64,000 nucleotides of DNA from Cinnamomum chago (GCA_038049695.1 CP142458.1:47707001-47771000), one strand, 5' to 3'; counted from the first letter of the stretch, positions 10,141-23,290 are shown. Notes: a model not told the origin generated them from the sequence alone. A program made the numbers and translations.

Positions 10141-10375
10141 ATCTCCCCCTTTGGAATATTTGGCAACACTTGGAACATGCATGGAACATGCATGCTGAGC
10201 TTCTACTTGGAGCATGTTGAACTTCTGAAGTGTCTTCATTACAGACCTTCAATAATCCATACCAAGGTCTCCCCCTGTCTTCATGCTTTCAATGACCACA
10301 CTGTCTCCCCCTTTGACAACAAATCCAAAGGGACTGTGGAAGGAGCAAAAACAAATTGAAAATTTGCTCCCCCTT
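10141..10375 (-). other. Polypurine tract and upstream PPT copies
   Basis: The tract next to the 3' LTR reads (minus strand) ccaaagggggagat. Further copies lie upstream in element direction near 10266 (ggggaga), 10302 (gtcaaagggggagaca) and 10363 (aagggggagca), between the end of the ORF and the LTR. Multiple PPT copies are a recognised Sirevirus feature. Confidence 0.85.
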
Positions 10376-10388
10376 GCGCGAAGGTCTT

Positions 10389-13300
10389 CTAAGTCTTGGG
10401 AGAGTGAGTAACTCCCAATTTCTTACGAAGATACTCGAAGACTTCCTTTGGTAGAGGCTTTGTGAAGATATCAGCTACTTGTTCAGTGGTTGGAACATAA
10501 TCCAACTTTACCTCTCCAGCAGCAACCTTTTCTTTGAGAAAGTGATAGCGGATTGCAACATGCTTCGTTCGAGAGTGCTGAACAGGATTCTTAGAGATGT
10601 GAATTGCACTCGTGTTATCACATAGGATCGGCGTAGGATCAGTTGTTTGAACTCCTAGATCAGAGAGCATTTGCCGCATCCACAGCACTTGCGTACAACA
10701 AGTTGCCGCTGCAATATATTCCGCTTCCGCTGTCGAAAGGGATACTGAATCTTGCTTCTTACTGTGCCATGCCACCAACCTTTCACCAAGATAGAATGCG
10801 CCACCGCTTGTACTCTTGCGATCATCTATACATCCAGCCCAATCGGCGTCAGAGTATGCAACAAGAGTGAAGGATTTGCCTTTGGGATACCAGATACCAA
10901 GCTCCATAGTACCTTTCAGATATCGAAAGATCCTTTTTACTGCTGTAAGATGCGTTTCAGTTGGGGATGCTTGAAATCGAGCCACCATACATACTGCTTG
11001 TAGAAGATCCGGTCTCGTAGCAGTCAAGTAGAGCAAGCTTCCTATCATAGATCGATAGGTGGTGTGATCAACAGACGAACCCTTATCATCTTTGCTTAGC
11101 TTTGTGTTTGTTGACATTGGTGTGCTCACTGGCTTGCTGTCTTCCATGTTAAAACGCTTCAGCATTTCCTTGATGTACTTCATCTGTGATATGAAGATAC
11201 CGTGATTCAGCTGCTGAACTTGCAAACCAAGAAAGAACTTCAGTTCTCCAAGCATTGACATCTCAAATTCTTTCTTCATCTCTTCAGCAAAATTCCTGCA
11301 CAATTCTTCATCATTTCCGCCAAAGATTATGTCATCGACATAAACGATAACAACCAGCTGTTTGCTTAACTCTGTTTTGACATAAAGATTGCTATCAACC
11401 AGTCCTTTTCCAAAACCGATCTTGCGGAGATAGAGGTCTAGTCTTGCATACCACGCCCTTGGCGCTTGCTTCAGTCCATAAAGAGCTTTGTTCAGCTTGC
11501 ACACTAGGTCTGAATTTTTGCTAATGAGAAAACCATCAGGTTGCTCAATGTATACCTCTTCTTCCAGTAATCCATTCAAGAAAGCTGACTTTACATCCAT
11601 CTGAAAAACCTTGAAGGTTTTGTATGCAGCCAATGCAAGAAACATACGAATGGCTTCCAGACGAGCCACCGGTGCAAAGGTCTCTTCAAAATCTATGCCT
11701 TCAACTTGAGCATAGCCTTTACAAACCAACCTTGCTTTGTTTCTTATGACCTGACCATCTTCATTCAACTTATTCCGAAAGACCCATTTAGTACCAATAA
11801 CATTCTTATCAGTAGGTCTAGGAACTAGTTCCCATGTGGAGTTCTTCTCTATTTGCTCCAACTCCTCATGCATAGCTTTCAACCAACTTTCATCGAGACT
11901 GGCTTCAGCCACAGTCTTGGGTTCAATGGTGGACACAAGTGAGTAATTGCTAACTACACTTTGTCTAGTTTGAACACCGGCCTGAGGATCTCCAATGATT
12001 TGATCCTTAGGGTGGTGCTCTACCCAAGTCCTATGTTTAGTAGGAGAGGTGACTTCTGAACTATCCCTTGATGTATTGGATTCAGACCTTTCATTCTCTG
12101 ATTCAGAGAGATTTTCATAAATTGTGCTTCCTTCACTAGACATAGGCATGGATTCATGATGTTCATTAATTCTAACATCAGCACTTTCTATGATCTTTCT
12201 GGTCCTTTTGTTAAGACACCGGTAAGCCTTACTAGAGGAAGAGTAACCCAGAAATATACCTTCATCAGCTCTTTCCTCGAATTTTCCTGGATTTTGTTCG
12301 AGCCGCTTGATATAACACTTGCTACCGAAGACTCTGAAGTGCTTGACTGTTGCTTTTCTTCCAAACCATAGCTCATAGGGAGTTTTGTCTTCATGTGGCC
12401 TGATCAAGCATCGATTCTGAATGTATACAGCCGTATGAATTGCTTCCTTCCAGTATTTATTAGCCAATTTGCTCTCAACCAACATAGTGCGTGCCATCTC
12501 CTGCACGGTGCGGTTCTTGCGTTCAACAACTCCATTCTGCTGTGGAGTTCTAGGGGCTGAGTATTGCCGTTGAATGCCATGATGCTCACAGAACTTGGTA
12601 AATTCTTCAGATGTGAATTCGCCTCCACGATCAGACCTTAGCGTCTTGATTCGCTTCCCTAGCATGTTCTCAACCTGTGCTTTAAACACTTTGAACCGAT
12701 CAAGTGCTTGATGTTTATGCTTAAGAAACAATACCCATGTCATACGAGTATAATCATCAATGCATAACATGAAATACTTATCTCCATTGGTGCTTCGAGT
12801 TCGCATAGGACCACAGAGATCAGTGTGCACTAGCTCAAGAGGTTTCTTTGAATGATGCTCCTTTGACTTGAACATTACCCTCGTTTGCTTTCCCTTTTGA
12901 CAGGAATCACAAATGGGGTTGGAAGGCTTTTCAACTGTAGACATACCTCTTACAGCCTTTGATTTGCAAATTTTTGACATGTTATCAAAACTTAGATGTC
13001 CTAGGCGTTTGTGCCACAACCAACTTTCCTCTGTCCGACTTATTAAGCAAGTCTTTTCAGCTCCATCTGACAATGTATAGAGATTCCCAGCAGTCCTAGA
13101 TCCAGTAGCCACTGTTTTGCCATTGCTACACTTCTTGATAACAAACCCATTCTTTGTGAAGGCAACTTCGTGGCCCTTGTCACAGATCTGGCTCACACTT
13201 AGCAAGTTGTGTCTCAGTCCAGACACATATAAGACTTCTTCTGATTTGATCTTGTTTGCCATTAGCTGAACAACACCTTTTCCGCAGATCTTGGCACCAT

Positions 13301-15230
13301 CATTGTTACCAAACTTCACTGATCCGCCTTCATAGTGCTGTAATTTGATGAATTTATCTTTATCACCTGTCATATGGCTTGAACAGCCACTATCAAGGAC
13401 CCATGGTGCTGCCTTCTTTTGTGCATTGAATGCCATTTGCACAATGAGCGATTCCTTGGTATTTTCTGCACTTTTCTTTGCCCTCCAAGCCTTGACTAAC
13501 TTGGGTTTCTTTTCAACCTGAAATTGGTTAGTAATAGGCAATCTACAATCCCTAGCCAAGTGTCCATAATTATAACACTTATGGCACTCAATTTTGTGGC
13601 CGTTTAGGATTGAAAAAGGGTTCCTAGTCACTAAAGGACTGTTTCTCACATAGAATCTACAATCAGTTCTTTTATGACCATATCTATTACAATGAAAGCA
13701 ATAACCGTAGAATCTGAACATCCTTCCTTTCTTAGGTGGCTGATTAAACTCCACAAACCTTTTCTTATTTACCATCTCAATACTAGGCTGAATTTGAAGC
13801 TTTGTGGCCTTGAGAGGTATAGCACTTTGTTTCATAGACAAAGAAGGTGTAGCCTTAGAGGATTCTCCGATCTCAAATCCAATACCAAATTTATTGTGGA
13901 AGGGCTTTTGAACTTTCAGAATTTCATTGAGTTTCATTGTCCCTTCAATCGCTTGGAGCGCTTTGAGTTTTTGTCTACTTTCCAAGTTTTCAGCCTTTGC
14001 TCTAGCGATTTCAGTTTCAAGTTTCATAGCCTCTTCCTTTTTTATACTTATTTGATTTTCAAGGACTTCCACCATTCTTTTATATTCTTCAACTTGAGTT
14101 TTCAAAGCAATAACTGAACTTTCAGATTTATGGAGAAGTTTCAGATTTTTCTTACTTGTTTTACGCTCCATGCTAAGCTCCTCAAGTGCAGCAATGAGTT
14201 CTTCTTCAAGATTGACCTCGGCCTCCTCTTCTTCTTCCAGCTCTTGCTCCTCTTCTTCTTCAACAGTAACCATGAAGAGAGCTTCAGTTGATTCATCATC
14301 GTTTGAAATTTCAGATGTGCTGTCATCTTGTTGGCTTATAAAGGTTTGTGCTTTGCCCCCTTTTCTGAATTTTTTCTTCCTTTTACTCTTATCAGTATAA
14401 GAGTCATTATCATTGTCTTCTTTCAGCGGACACTTGGCAGCAAAATGGCCAACACCTCCACAATTGAAGCATTTAAAGGGTAGCTTCCCTTTGTACTTTC
14501 CATTGCTTCCTTTCTTCAGCTTTCTAACAAATTGAGCCTCAAGCTCATCATCTTCAGTATCAGCCTCATGACCAGTAATTTCTTTCCCTTTCTTCTGAGC
14601 TTTGAAGGCCGCTTCTCTATCAGATGATGATGTCTTGCCTATGCGCATCTCGTAGGCAGTGAGTGTACCATGCAATTCATCCATGGTGAAGGCATTCAGA
14701 TCCTTAGCTTCTTCAATGGCAGAGACTTTGGAATCAAATCGGGAAAGAAGAGATCTTAGAACCTTTTTGACGATGACTGGTTCCTTAATTTCCTCCCCTA
14801 GTCCACGAATGTCATTCGTGACTTCATTCACTCGTTGCAAGTAAGAATCAATATTCTCGCTTTCCTCCATGCGAAGAGACTCGAATTGAGAGCGATGGGT
14901 TTGCAACTTTGCTTCTTTAATCTTCTCATCACCTTCATGAATGCTTTGCAACTTGTCCCATATTTCCTTGGCTGTTTTGCATGCAATAACTTTGACCTGC
15001 TCGCTGTCCACAAGACCACTAAAGAGTGCATTCTGCGCCTTGGAGTCGTTGTCTGCTAACTTCTTCGTTGCAGCATCAGTGGGTACGATGGCAGCATTGT
15101 AACCGACTCTGACAGCCTCCCAGACATCATAGCCAAGTGATTTAATGAAGGCCTGCATTCTGATCTTCCAGAAGGAGTAATTAGAGCCATCAAACAAAGG
15201 TGCTTTCATATTCCCTGTATTAGATGCCAT
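10389..15230 (-). CDS. gag-pol: Copia gag-pol polyprotein, intact (Sirevirus-like)
   Basis: 1613 codons from the ATG at 15230; an in-frame TTG lies 12 bp upstream and is not needed. The product makes the particle, protease, integrase and RT/RNase H that copy the element. Domains in order: gag N-terminal (UBN2-type) domain at about 8-200; CCHC knuckle C254-C257-H262-C267; acidic stretch and coiled coil at about 320-430; two more knuckles starting at C511 and C549; protease DSG at 613-615; integrase HHCC (H740, H745, C774, C777) and D804-D867-E903 with 35-residue spacing; RT with D1212 and YVDD at 1297-1300; RNase H with D1461, E1502/E1504 and D1538. No stop or frameshift is seen and the catalytic residues are present, so coding capacity appears intact. 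Gag and pol share one frame, so no frameshift signal is needed. Confidence 0.96.
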   Translation of the reverse strand: MASNTGNMKAPLFDGSNYSFWKIRMQAFIKSLGYDVWEAVRVGYNAAIVPTDAATKKLADNDSKAQNALFSGLVDSEQVKVIACKTAKEIWDKLQSIHEGDEKIKEAKLQTHRSQFESLRMEESENIDSYLQRVNEVTNDIRGLGEEIKEPVIVKKVLRSLLSRFDSKVSAIEEAKDLNAFTMDELHGTLTAYEMRIGKTSSSDREAAFKAQKKGKEITGHEADTEDDELEAQFVRKLKKGSNGKYKGKLPFKCFNCGGVGHFAAKCPLKEDNDNDSYTDKSKRKKKFRKGGKAQTFISQQDDSTSEISNDDESTEALFMVTVEEEEEQELEEEEEAEVNLEEELIAALEELSMERKTSKKNLKLLHKSESSVIALKTQVEEYKRMVEVLENQISIKKEEAMKLETEIARAKAENLESRQKLKALQAIEGTMKLNEILKVQKPFHNKFGIGFEIGESSKATPSLSMKQSAIPLKATKLQIQPSIEMVNKKRFVEFNQPPKKGRMFRFYGYCFHCNRYGHKRTDCRFYVRNSPLVTRNPFSILNGHKIECHKCYNYGHLARDCRLPITNQFQVEKKPKLVKAWRAKKSAENTKESLIVQMAFNAQKKAAPWVLDSGCSSHMTGDKDKFIKLQHYEGGSVKFGNNDGAKICGKGVVQLMANKIKSEEVLYVSGLRHNLLSVSQICDKGHEVAFTKNGFVIKKCSNGKTVATGSRTAGNLYTLSDGAEKTCLISRTEESWLWHKRLGHLSFDNMSKICKSKAVRGMSTVEKPSNPICDSCQKGKQTRVMFKSKEHHSKKPLELVHTDLCGPMRTRSTNGDKYFMLCIDDYTRMTWVLFLKHKHQALDRFKVFKAQVENMLGKRIKTLRSDRGGEFTSEEFTKFCEHHGIQRQYSAPRTPQQNGVVERKNRTVQEMARTMLVESKLANKYWKEAIHTAVYIQNRCLIRPHEDKTPYELWFGRKATVKHFRVFGSKCYIKRLEQNPGKFEERADEGIFLGYSSSSKAYRCLNKRTRKIIESADVRINEHHESMPMSSEGSTIYENLSESENERSESNTSRDSSEVTSPTKHRTWVEHHPKDQIIGDPQAGVQTRQSVVSNYSLVSTIEPKTVAEASLDESWLKAMHEELEQIEKNSTWELVPRPTDKNVIGTKWVFRNKLNEDGQVIRNKARLVCKGYAQVEGIDFEETFAPVARLEAIRMFLALAAYKTFKVFQMDVKSAFLNGLLEEEVYIEQPDGFLISKNSDLVCKLNKALYGLKQAPRAWYARLDLYLRKIGFGKGLVDSNLYVKTELSKQLVVIVYVDDIIFGGNDEELCRNFAEEMKKEFEMSMLGELKFFLGLQVQQLNHGIFISQMKYIKEMLKRFNMEDSKPVSTPMSTNTKLSKDDKGSSVDHTTYRSMIGSLLYLTATRPDLLQAVCMVARFQASPTETHLTAVKRIFRYLKGTMELGIWYPKGKSFTLVAYSDADWAGCIDDRKSTSGGAFYLGERLVAWHSKKQDSVSLSTAEAEYIAAATCCTQVLWMRQMLSDLGVQTTDPTPILCDNTSAIHISKNPVQHSRTKHVAIRYHFLKEKVAAGEVKLDYVPTTEQVADIFTKPLPKEVFEYLRKKLGVTHSPKT

Positions 15231-15281
15231 GTGATTTGACAATAGATCACCCTCAGCGTGTTAAGCTTATCAAGGGAGCCG

Positions 15282-15294
15282 GGCTCTGATACCA
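15282..15294 (-). other. tRNA-iMet primer binding site
   Basis: On the minus strand tggtatcagagcc follows the 5' LTR terminus after a 2-bp spacer (at). This matches the 3' end of plant initiator-Met tRNA, the usual copia primer. Confidence 0.9.
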
Positions 15295-15296
15295 AT

Positions 15297-16289
15297 TGTT
15301 GGATATCGCGATCACTGAGAGGGGGGGGGGTGAATCAGTGATCTCTAAAATCAGGTCCAATTTCAACAACAAAAGATCAAATCACACACACGGACAACAG
15401 ATTTAACGTGGTTCACCAAAAAGGCTACGTCCACGGTTCAAAGACTTTCCGAACACCGATCCGGAATAGGTCTGAATCAATTTAGTCGCACCAACGACAA
15501 AGAGCACCCACCCTTGAGTTCCAGATAGCACCCACTATCTAGGAAGCACCTACTCCCTTTCCAATATGTCTGCACCAACAGACAGGATCACCAAATCCCC
15601 AACACCAAGCACCCACTTGATGTTTTACAGAATAAGAGTTTAGTTCTTTCTACAGCCCTTCCCCTCTACAATCTCTCTCTCTCAATCCCTTACAAATTGA
15701 ATTTTAAGTTATAAACAGAGAGACACTTATCTATGAACGAATCATCATCTTCATGAGCACATTCTCGTCCACACTTGCTGTAGAAACCTGCAACACAGCA
15801 ATCCCAGCAGCACCTTCTTCTCACAATCACTCTTCTCTCTAAATCTCTCTTGAAAAACTCTCCTCACCTTTGTTTGATAGAAGAGATACTTCCCCCACAC
15901 CCTTCCACGAGTCTAATCTCCTCTTAAATAAGATTAGGTCATCTTAAACATAGATTTCCATCAAAGAAATACGAAATCGTGAAGATCCTAAAAATTCTCC
16001 GCTCACGCGCTCGAGCGCACCTACACGCGCTCGAGCGCGCGAGACTGCTGTCTCGACTTTGGCTGAATCCGACTGTGCGCGCTCGAGCGCACCTTCACGC
16101 GCTCGAGCGCGCGAGGCTGCTGTCTGCTGCTGTTTGGAAATTGCATAGTCGCGCTCTAGCTCGTGAAACCTCTGTCTCCATGGCCTCTGACTTGTTTGCA
16201 ATGCTTGTGACAATGTGTTGACAATAATTCCAACGCATAATCATTTTTAACTCTTCATTAATTGTCTCGAAGAATCTCAAATTCCAACA
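15297..16289 (-). repeat. 5' LTR of the Sirevirus-like element
   Basis: 993 bp, nearly identical to the 3' LTR. The visible differences are four substitutions and a 10-base instead of 8-base G-run near 15320. It contains the same hairpin (15407-15435), TATA-like box and four CTCGAG palindromes (about 15996-16112), which would drive transcription leftwards into gag-pol. Confidence 0.95.
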
Positions 16290-16294
16290 CAACC

Positions 16295-18034
16295 AAGTCT
16301 ATCCCAAGACTTGGTTCCCAAAACCTTGGCCAAAGCAAAGAAGGTCCCAAGCATCCACAAGGCCAACGTACCTGGCCCCTCTCAGGGAGAACCAGTCCTA
16401 TGCTCTCACCTACATGAAGGAGGAGAGACTCGCCTTCCACCCGACAAAGAAATCAACTCAGCACGAGCTGGCCTGTTCCTACAAGCTCAAAATCAAATCG
16501 TGCATCACAAGGCCTCTGCGAGATCCTGCCAAGGCCAACACTCCTTTGATTCGACCCTTCATCTCTACAGGGGCCGAACTCGAAAGATTCAAAGCTTCAC
16601 TACGAGAGCCAAAGGACCGGATCCTATCCATGCCTAGCTTCAAAGAAGACAGGCCCGGCTGTTGCACTCGAGGGAGCACATCCTTCATTGCCAAAGCCCA
16701 GCCAGAGTTGGCCGAAGCTCAAATTTCTCGTCGTATACGTTGCAATGTGTAATATCGACAAAAAATACTAGAAAAGTAGAGGACCCAATATCCTACACTT
16801 CGGGTCTCTAAAAAATGGGTCGAAAAGGAAAGACTCGACCAAGTTGTTACTATCCATATGGTTGGAAAAACCAGAAGGCGCCAGAGGTCAGCAACCAAAA
16901 TTCATGTCCGACAGCCGGTGACTTGTAGCGTCACTTGGACAAGAAGACATCCGGAAAAGGCCCCTGCTCCTTCAAGCCAAAGACAGCGGGGTAATCCTTT
17001 CTCAAGTTCTTCATCCAAAAAAATTAGCTTCAACTCAGTCACCAAGACAATTTCTTTGTTCGATTCCCAAGGGATGAACGTCCTGGTTACACACTCTGAG
17101 CCACCTCGCATTCCACCTCCTGATGACACGACTGCACGCATCCAATAATTGGAGCAAGGTTAGCAAAGGATTGAGACTCTAATACAGAACCTTCTTCTCG
17201 CCTTTCAGCGTCAAGCAAATAATCAACCTCCTCCGAATCATCAAGATGACGCGGTATATGGAGAAGACAATGAGTCACATGCACTTACCAAAAAAGACGT
17301 GGACGACATCCTCGCTAAAGCAAGAGAAGAGGATGCACTCAAGGAACATGGGATCAAACCACCATATCCCTTATGGATGAACTCGGTCCCGTTCCATACA
17401 AACTTCAAACACCCTACTCTCCAAACATATACGGGGAAAGGTTCAGCCAGACAGCACGTCATCCACTTCAAAATCCTGACAGGAGCTATCGCGGATCAAG
17501 ATGCCCTCAAGATCCGTCTTTTCGTAAGTACCCTAAAAGGTACGGCTTTTGACTGATACTCCACTTTGCCAGAGGACTCCATCCAAAACTGAGCCATGCT
17601 AGAGACACACTTCTCGACTCATTTCAAAGCTGAGGACCATCCTACTACTGTGGCTCAGCTTTGTAGCCTAAAACAGGGGGAAAATGAGTTAACAAACAAC
17701 TTCATTTACAAGTGGAAGGCAATGATGTACACAGATGCTCAGACGTACTGCCACAAGCAATGCTGGTCGACATCTACCGTAACAACATGAGAGCATGGAT
17801 CCACTCCAAGATCATCGGCAACAGGTCAAAGAATCTAGGAAAACTCCTAGAAGCATCCATAGAGGTTGAAACGGTTATCAAAGACCTCAACGGTAAAAAA
17901 TCATCAAGGAAGGAACCGACAGCCATTACGACCTCAAAACCAAAGAAGAGGGTCCTTAATGTGCAAACCAAGTCAGCTCCTCAGCCATAAAAGAAAGCCG
18001 AAAGCAAAGCTGCTGGTAAAAGACTTGAACTCTC
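16295..18034 (+). pseudogene. Gypsy (Tat lineage) gag remnant, first part
   Basis: Continues the element broken at 9149. 16295-17280 is degenerate, with stops in all frames and short glutamine- and lysine-rich stretches. From 17281 a retrotransposon gag core is readable: KKDVDDILAKARE, a VPFHTNFKHPTLQTYTGKG segment, an ALKIRLFVSTLKGTAFD segment (stop at 17554), then LETHFSTHFKAED...QGENELTNNFIYKWKAM. The frame shifts near 17720 into ...LVDIYRNNMRAWIHSKI and EASIEVETVIKDL. These features fit the Ty3/gypsy gag fold. At least two stops and one frameshift make it a pseudogene. It is cut at 18034 by a solo LTR and resumes at 19718. Confidence 0.75.
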
Positions 18035-19712
18035 TATTAGAATGTATGGTCTAAATAATCAGTTGATGAAATAAATTGATTAATTTATTTATCAATAAAA
18101 CCATGCTTTCCTTTCATGAGATGAATGGTGTTTTATTACTTAATGCACATGACAAATACATATGACATAATGGTTCATGAAATGAACCGGGTCCCATTAG
18201 TATATTGGATGTGATATATGTATATGGATGAGATCCATGTATAGGAGACATGTGTCACAAATCTTATACTTGAAAATATCTTCACAACCAGTGATGAGAC
18301 TGGGCATCTCATCTGATAAGGTTGTAGCACCTTGATCACTATGAGATACTGTGATTTGTCTCGATCATCAGAATGAAAGATTCTGGATCATAATGCTGGT
18401 ACATTGGATGTATTGAAAGACCATGAGAAGCACCTTCTGAAATACTGTCTCGATTTTATGGACTGCTCTCATAATTCCCTAAAAATATGCTCTCAATCCT
18501 GAGACATCGATGAACTCAAGTTTCTGTCTATTCATTTGCTTTGAGTCACCAATGAGTGAGGCCAACTGTAGGTCAACACCTCGGTGTCTTGGGTACGTGG
18601 TAGTAGGACTGTGGGAACATCCAAGGGTCAATATGGAATCTATCTATATTATCCCTTTGTGCCAATTAATGGATTTGTCATTAGTAAGTGGTCACCCATC
18701 TCGATTAAGAGTTAATTGGATGGTACTGATGATTACTGTGATTAATTGGGGCTCAAGGATAATCAGATGTGGATCTAAGATTGGATGGGATAGATTTATT
18801 CCAATTGATCCATGAACATTGATAGAGGGGCCTAGTTGTGGTAATTGGGAAGTTTAGGGTCTTCATTGTAATTTATTCCAAAGACTGTAGTGCAATTGCA
18901 TTTATATAGTGGTGTTATTTGCAATTAACTGTGGGCTCGGATTGCACATGAGATGTGTGATCGTGGTGTCCCAATTGGGGCCAGCTTTTTATAGAATCCC
19001 CAGTGGTCCCCACTCTAGCCCAAGATATTAGAAAGATACTAATCCTAGTTGAACTCTAAAAGGAAGGAATTAGAAAGTTACTATTTCTATTTGAAGTAGG
19101 AATTCTAATAGTGGTAATAGTAAGTTACTAATTGTTGTGGAAGTGAGACTTCTAATACAATTAGTAAGAAAGTCTTTAGAGGAGTTTTGAGGGCTATAAA
19201 TAAGGGAAGAAACCCCTTGGACGTCCATCCTAGTATTGCATGCCCAACCCTCTCTTTTGCAAGTTGTTGCACAACTCTTCATCCTCTCTTCTCTCTTCTA
19301 GTTCTCTTCTAGTTCCTTGTAGTTTCTAGTAGGGTTTTCTCTTGGAGATCTCACCCATCTTCTTGAGAAAAGAGCTCTGATTGGAGGGTCATAGCGTGGA
19401 AGATCAATAGGTCTTGGAGATTCTTGTTTGATACGTGAAAGAGTTTCATCATTAAAGAAAGACACAACTTCTCCATTAGAGGACAACCGAGCTCCTAAGG
19501 TATAATCTACTTCCTTGCATGTTGTAGATTTTTATGGATGCTTGTTTGCTACTGTTCTATCTTCTTGATAGGTTTATTTACTAATCATGATGGCAGAGAT
19601 TGAGGACATGGATCCTGGATTGGGTTTTATAGCCTTGTAGATAGTTGATCGCTGAGTCAAGTGGGTCAAAAAGTTTTGAAAATCTATCCACGAGGCCCAC
19701 CTATTTCCAACA
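18035..19712 (+). mobile_element. Solo LTR, copia family B, TSD CTCTC
   Basis: 1678 bp inserted in the gypsy gag, whose reading resumes sensibly after it (DAFKERVEKKYLLDEDVDEIF). CTCTC at 18030-18034 is repeated at 19713-19717. The 3' terminus ttccaaca matches the ends at 1041 and 30015. The inferred 5' end starts tattag, where TGTTAG would be expected, so it has probably mutated or is off by a few bases. It contains TATA (ctataaataag near 19194) and a GGACGTCC palindrome about 25 bp downstream. No PBS or internal sequence is present. Confidence 0.8.
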
Positions 19713-19717
19713 CTCTC

Positions 19718-21770
19718 TGATGCCTTTAAAGAGCGAGTAGAAAAGAAATACCTGCTCGATGAAGACGTGGATGAAATCTTCGAGGCTCTCGTAGCAAATG
19801 GCAAACTCACCTTGCCTGACCCCAAAAGACCGGCAGATGTTTTGAAAATCAACTATCCTCAATACTGTCCGTATCATCAGATGATCTCGCATCCTTTCAA
19901 TCAATGCTTTATTGTGAGAGAGAAGATCAAAGAGATGTGGAAAATTGGAGTCATCACCTTTGACAAAAACTACGGGTCTACCTCCGTCAATATGGTGTCA
20001 TATGGGCAAGCATCAAAGTCACCAAAGAAGAAGATGACCACTTCCTTCAAGGTGATAAAAAGAACTCAAGCATCCTAAGAGCTGGTTCCTTACCCAACAC
20101 CAGGTGGACAACCTATATGGGTGCATCCCGATCTCCTGGAAGATGAGAACTGGGAGGTTGTCAAAACAAAGCCGGCAGCTCAACAGCAAAGACAAGCTAA
20201 GAGAAATCTTCGCAAGCTCATACAGTAGGAGAAAGCTCAACTAAAACAAGAAGTCCATGAAGAGGTAGAGGACGCTTCATTGGGGGCAACAGAAAAGTCC
20301 CTTCCCGCGACTTCAAAGGCGGTAAGAAGATTCACTTTTAGTGACTTCATGTCACCTAATTTCACAAATGAAACCATGCAGGGGGCATCATACTCTTGCA
20401 ATTCGGTAGTCGGATTTTCCATGAATGGATGCGAGTCTAGTGACATCGACGAGTGGGAGGACTCCCTTGATACAGGAGAATACCTCTCTGATGAAGAATG
20501 GGTTCCTGAAACTCACCTTATGCCTGTAATTTGGTATAATCCCTTACAGCCACAAGGATCATGGTCTGAAGATAAAGAAGACCAAGAGGCTGTCCAAGAA
20601 AATATTGTTGACCCATCAATGGAACCTAACCATGTTGAACCACAAGGAGTAGACGAAGAAGAAGATTTGGCTCCCATGCCTGATCTTGAAGAATATGCAA
20701 GGATCTTGCAGCGTCTCGCCATAGAACAAGAGCAAGATCGCATCAATGAGCTTCTTTGCAATTAGGATCCAGAACCGGAAGTCCCTGAACACCACCAGGT
20801 ACCTCCTCCTTTAACTCCTGAAAATGGAGAAAACTGCTGGATTGATGATCCTCTTACATCCGAGGATGAGTCCGCCCCCCAACAGTCTATTCTGGGGGTG
20901 TCTCCTATCGGAGCGACTTGCAATGAGATAGGTCAGGATGATAGTTCCTCTGAAACCTCATCTACTGAGGCCACTTACTCTCAGACCATATCTGGCAGTA
21001 TATCTTCTCGAGTGACTTCCACTAGGATATAAGCTTTTCAAGCTTCGTCTTCTGAAACCATGATATCAGAATTCACACTGCTCCCGACTGATCATCATGA
21101 AGAAGCTTCGGCTACTGATGTCTTCAACGAAAATCCAGTCAATTGGTCCCAGATACCCAACTTCATAAGTGATGTCTGGTCCGATAAATTGTAAAACAAA
21201 GAAGAAAAGTTGATGGATGCTATTCAGGACTTGTTCTCGAAAAATGCTCTGTTCAACGTAATCACTAAGGATGGCAACTCTACTGCAGACACATCTTCAG
21301 CAAATGAGAAGGATCAACTACTTGATCCCAAGGTTGATCTTCCAAAGGAAGATCCTTTTTAAGAAGCACTCGAAGTTGGTAGAGGTACCCGCTCTGGCCG
21401 GGATTACCACAAAAATTACAACCTACCTTCCTTTTCTACTTATGTAAATCCATTGGGAAAAGATGTTGTAAACGTCCCAAGTGGCAACAATAATGAAAAT
21501 GCAGGCCCCAAGGAGGCTTTCAAGTATGACTTGATCGGGCACTTGAAACACATGCCTGCACGATTGCACATTCTAGACTTATTACGAATATCTGTACACA
21601 CTCGTGATAATCGCATTTTAGAATTACAAATGCTAAATGCGGATGTAGACAAACATGCCCCACAAGTCCTACAAATTGAAATGGATTATAGGGCCAAAAG
21701 AAGAGAACTGAGGGATCTTGCACCAATGCCTCTCGGTTCAAAAAGCAGCAAGTGCAACAATCGCCTTCAC
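19718..21770 (+). pseudogene. Gypsy (Tat) gag C-terminal region and spacer, remnant
   Basis: The frame at 19718-20077 encodes FKERVEKKYLLDEDVDEIF, PDPKRP, and a knuckle-like YCPYHQ...HPFNQC (C-x2-YH-x4-H-x4-C) found at the end of Tat gags. Stops at 20076, 20226 and 20763 break the rest. The long frame at 20280-20765 is acidic (DEWEDSLDTGEYLSDEEW) and resembles the variable region between Tat gag and protease. 21001-21720 has similar Ser/Glu-rich pieces broken by stops. No catalytic domain is seen here. Confidence 0.65.
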
Positions 21771-22320
21771 TAAGGAAGACCTCTTACTTAGCGAGACGAG
21801 GCACAACCAACCCCTATATTATACAAGGTTCATCAGGGAAATGCCAGTACACAGAGTCCAGATCGATCCAGGTTCTGCACTCAACCTCATCTCCACTTCG
21901 GCTCTTGAAGAGTTGGGTATCCCACTCAGCAAGCTGAGCCACACATCCATATTCATCTTTGGATACGATGGGAGCACTCAAAGGCCTATCAGTAAAATTA
22001 GGTCCAAGATGCAAATCGGTGACCTTATCTCTGAAGTCACTGTGTATGCAATAAAATCCCGTCATGCTATAACATCCTTCTCGACCTCCCTTGGATACAC
22101 GAGAATGGTGTTTTCCCTTCAACTCTACATCAATGCATCAAGTTCATTGGCAACGATGGTATGATACATCGAGTGTTCGCGGATAGAAAACCCTTCAAAG
22201 GTAAAGAAATCCATTATGAAGATTCCCAGATGTACGAAGACGAAAAGGAAGAAGAGGAGGAAGAAATAACACCCTTTGCCAAAAATATCCAGAAAGATAA
22301 AGGCAATGCCCCTTAGCAAT
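21771..22320 (+). pseudogene. Gypsy (Tat) aspartic protease remnant
   Basis: The phrase VQIDPGSALNLIS (Asp codon at 21865-21867) is the retropepsin active-site region in its Tat form, followed by LEELGIPLSKL and the flap-like FGYDGSTQRPIS. Near 22065 the frame slips: before it the frame reads ISEVTVYAI, and the following protease-type sequence (ILLDLPWIHENGV) is in another frame. An acidic tail (EDEKEEEEEE) ends at a stop near 22315. The frameshift makes it non-functional. Confidence 0.8.
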
Positions 22321-23290
22321 CACTGGAAGAAAACAAACTGTCCGATAAATCTAAAGAGAGCAATCAATCTCCCTTTGTTATCTCCCTCAAACCTTTGAGG
22401 CATTTGGTCATCACAACGAAAACAAAGAAGACAAAACAAAAGTCTAGGGGCAGGCTTGTTGTCTCTTTCGTGTCAATCATACAAGACACGGATTTAGATT
22501 CAGAGCCAGAAGACGACACATCGTCAAGCCAAACTGATACTCAATAAGTTCATCCTGCTCTACCCCCAATGGAGACACCTACTGATGTAGAAGATCATGC
22601 GTCTACTTTCTTCGTTGTTTCGACAACTTCAGCAGAAAAAAGCCTTTCTTCTTCCACAGATTGGAAGCTTCTTCATCAAATACCTTGCTTGAACCTTTTT
22701 TAAAATGAAGGTATGCCACAACTATCCCTATATAGTCCTGTGGCACAAGCTATTATGCAGAAAAGGGGCTATGACGCTCAAAATCCAATCAGTCTGGGAG
22801 AAGGTCGCAATATTCTCACGCCATTGGGGTCCACCTTGACAAAAAGCCACTTAGAAGATTGGAGACTCTACGGTCATGTAGAGAAGTCTTCACATGGGTT
22901 GGGGTTTGATCCAGCCACTCTCCTGAGACAGTTGACACAAAGGCTGAAAAGTCGATTTGCCGACCAAGCCTCAACATCTCATGTCCATGAAGGCATCAAT
23001 CTCCCTGGATATCTCTTTGAAGAGTCACCCGTCAAGGATCCAGAATGCTCTTCAAATTGGTACAATTTCTCTAACGATGAAGAGGAATTGTCCGATGACA
23101 TAAACATGTGTATTCTGACCCAGAAGAACCATCGTCTCCAAAATAAGTACCCTACTTCGACCCAATTTCAACCGACGATTGGGATCATCTCATAGCAAGT
23201 CTTGAGAAGATTACCGATCAAGAAGACCCATCGATAGAAACCAAGCATTGGTTTCAAAATGCCCTTGGTACTCCAAAAGGTTTTGTTGAG
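22321..23290 (+). pseudogene. Gypsy linker between protease and RT, remnant
   Basis: The longest frame, 22713-23195, carries no domain I recognise apart from general Tat linker features (NPISLGEGRNILTPLG, RLKSRFADQAS, then acidic residues). Several stops lie on either side. It sits where Tat elements have a variable PR-RT linker. Confidence 0.55.

Larger units (their letters stand above)
9150..16289 (-). mobile_element. Complete Sirevirus-like Ty1/copia retrotransposon, TSD CAACC
   Basis: A full-length element on the minus strand. Two LTRs (9150-10140 and 15297-16289) start TGTTGGAATT and end ATCCAACA in its own direction. The TSD CAACC is perfect (9145-9149 and 16290-16294). A tRNA-iMet PBS lies 2 bp inside the 5' LTR, several polypurine tracts precede the 3' LTR, and a single uninterrupted gag-pol ORF fills the middle. 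The repeated PPTs, palindromic LTR promoter and long gag with coiled coil and several zinc knuckles are Sirevirus traits. No envelope-like ORF is present. By eye the LTRs differ by four substitutions and a G-run length change (8 versus 10), so the insertion is young. Confidence 0.95.

Noticed and set aside
9795-10239. Frames on both strands rich in Arg/Ala/Leu around the LTR palindromes
   Set aside because: Produced by the CGCTCGAGCG palindromes; the same artefact occurs in the other LTR at 15944-16292.
13674-14117. 147-codon plus-strand frame and several similar ones in 10643-15059
   Set aside because: Antisense shadows of the intact minus-strand copia polyprotein.
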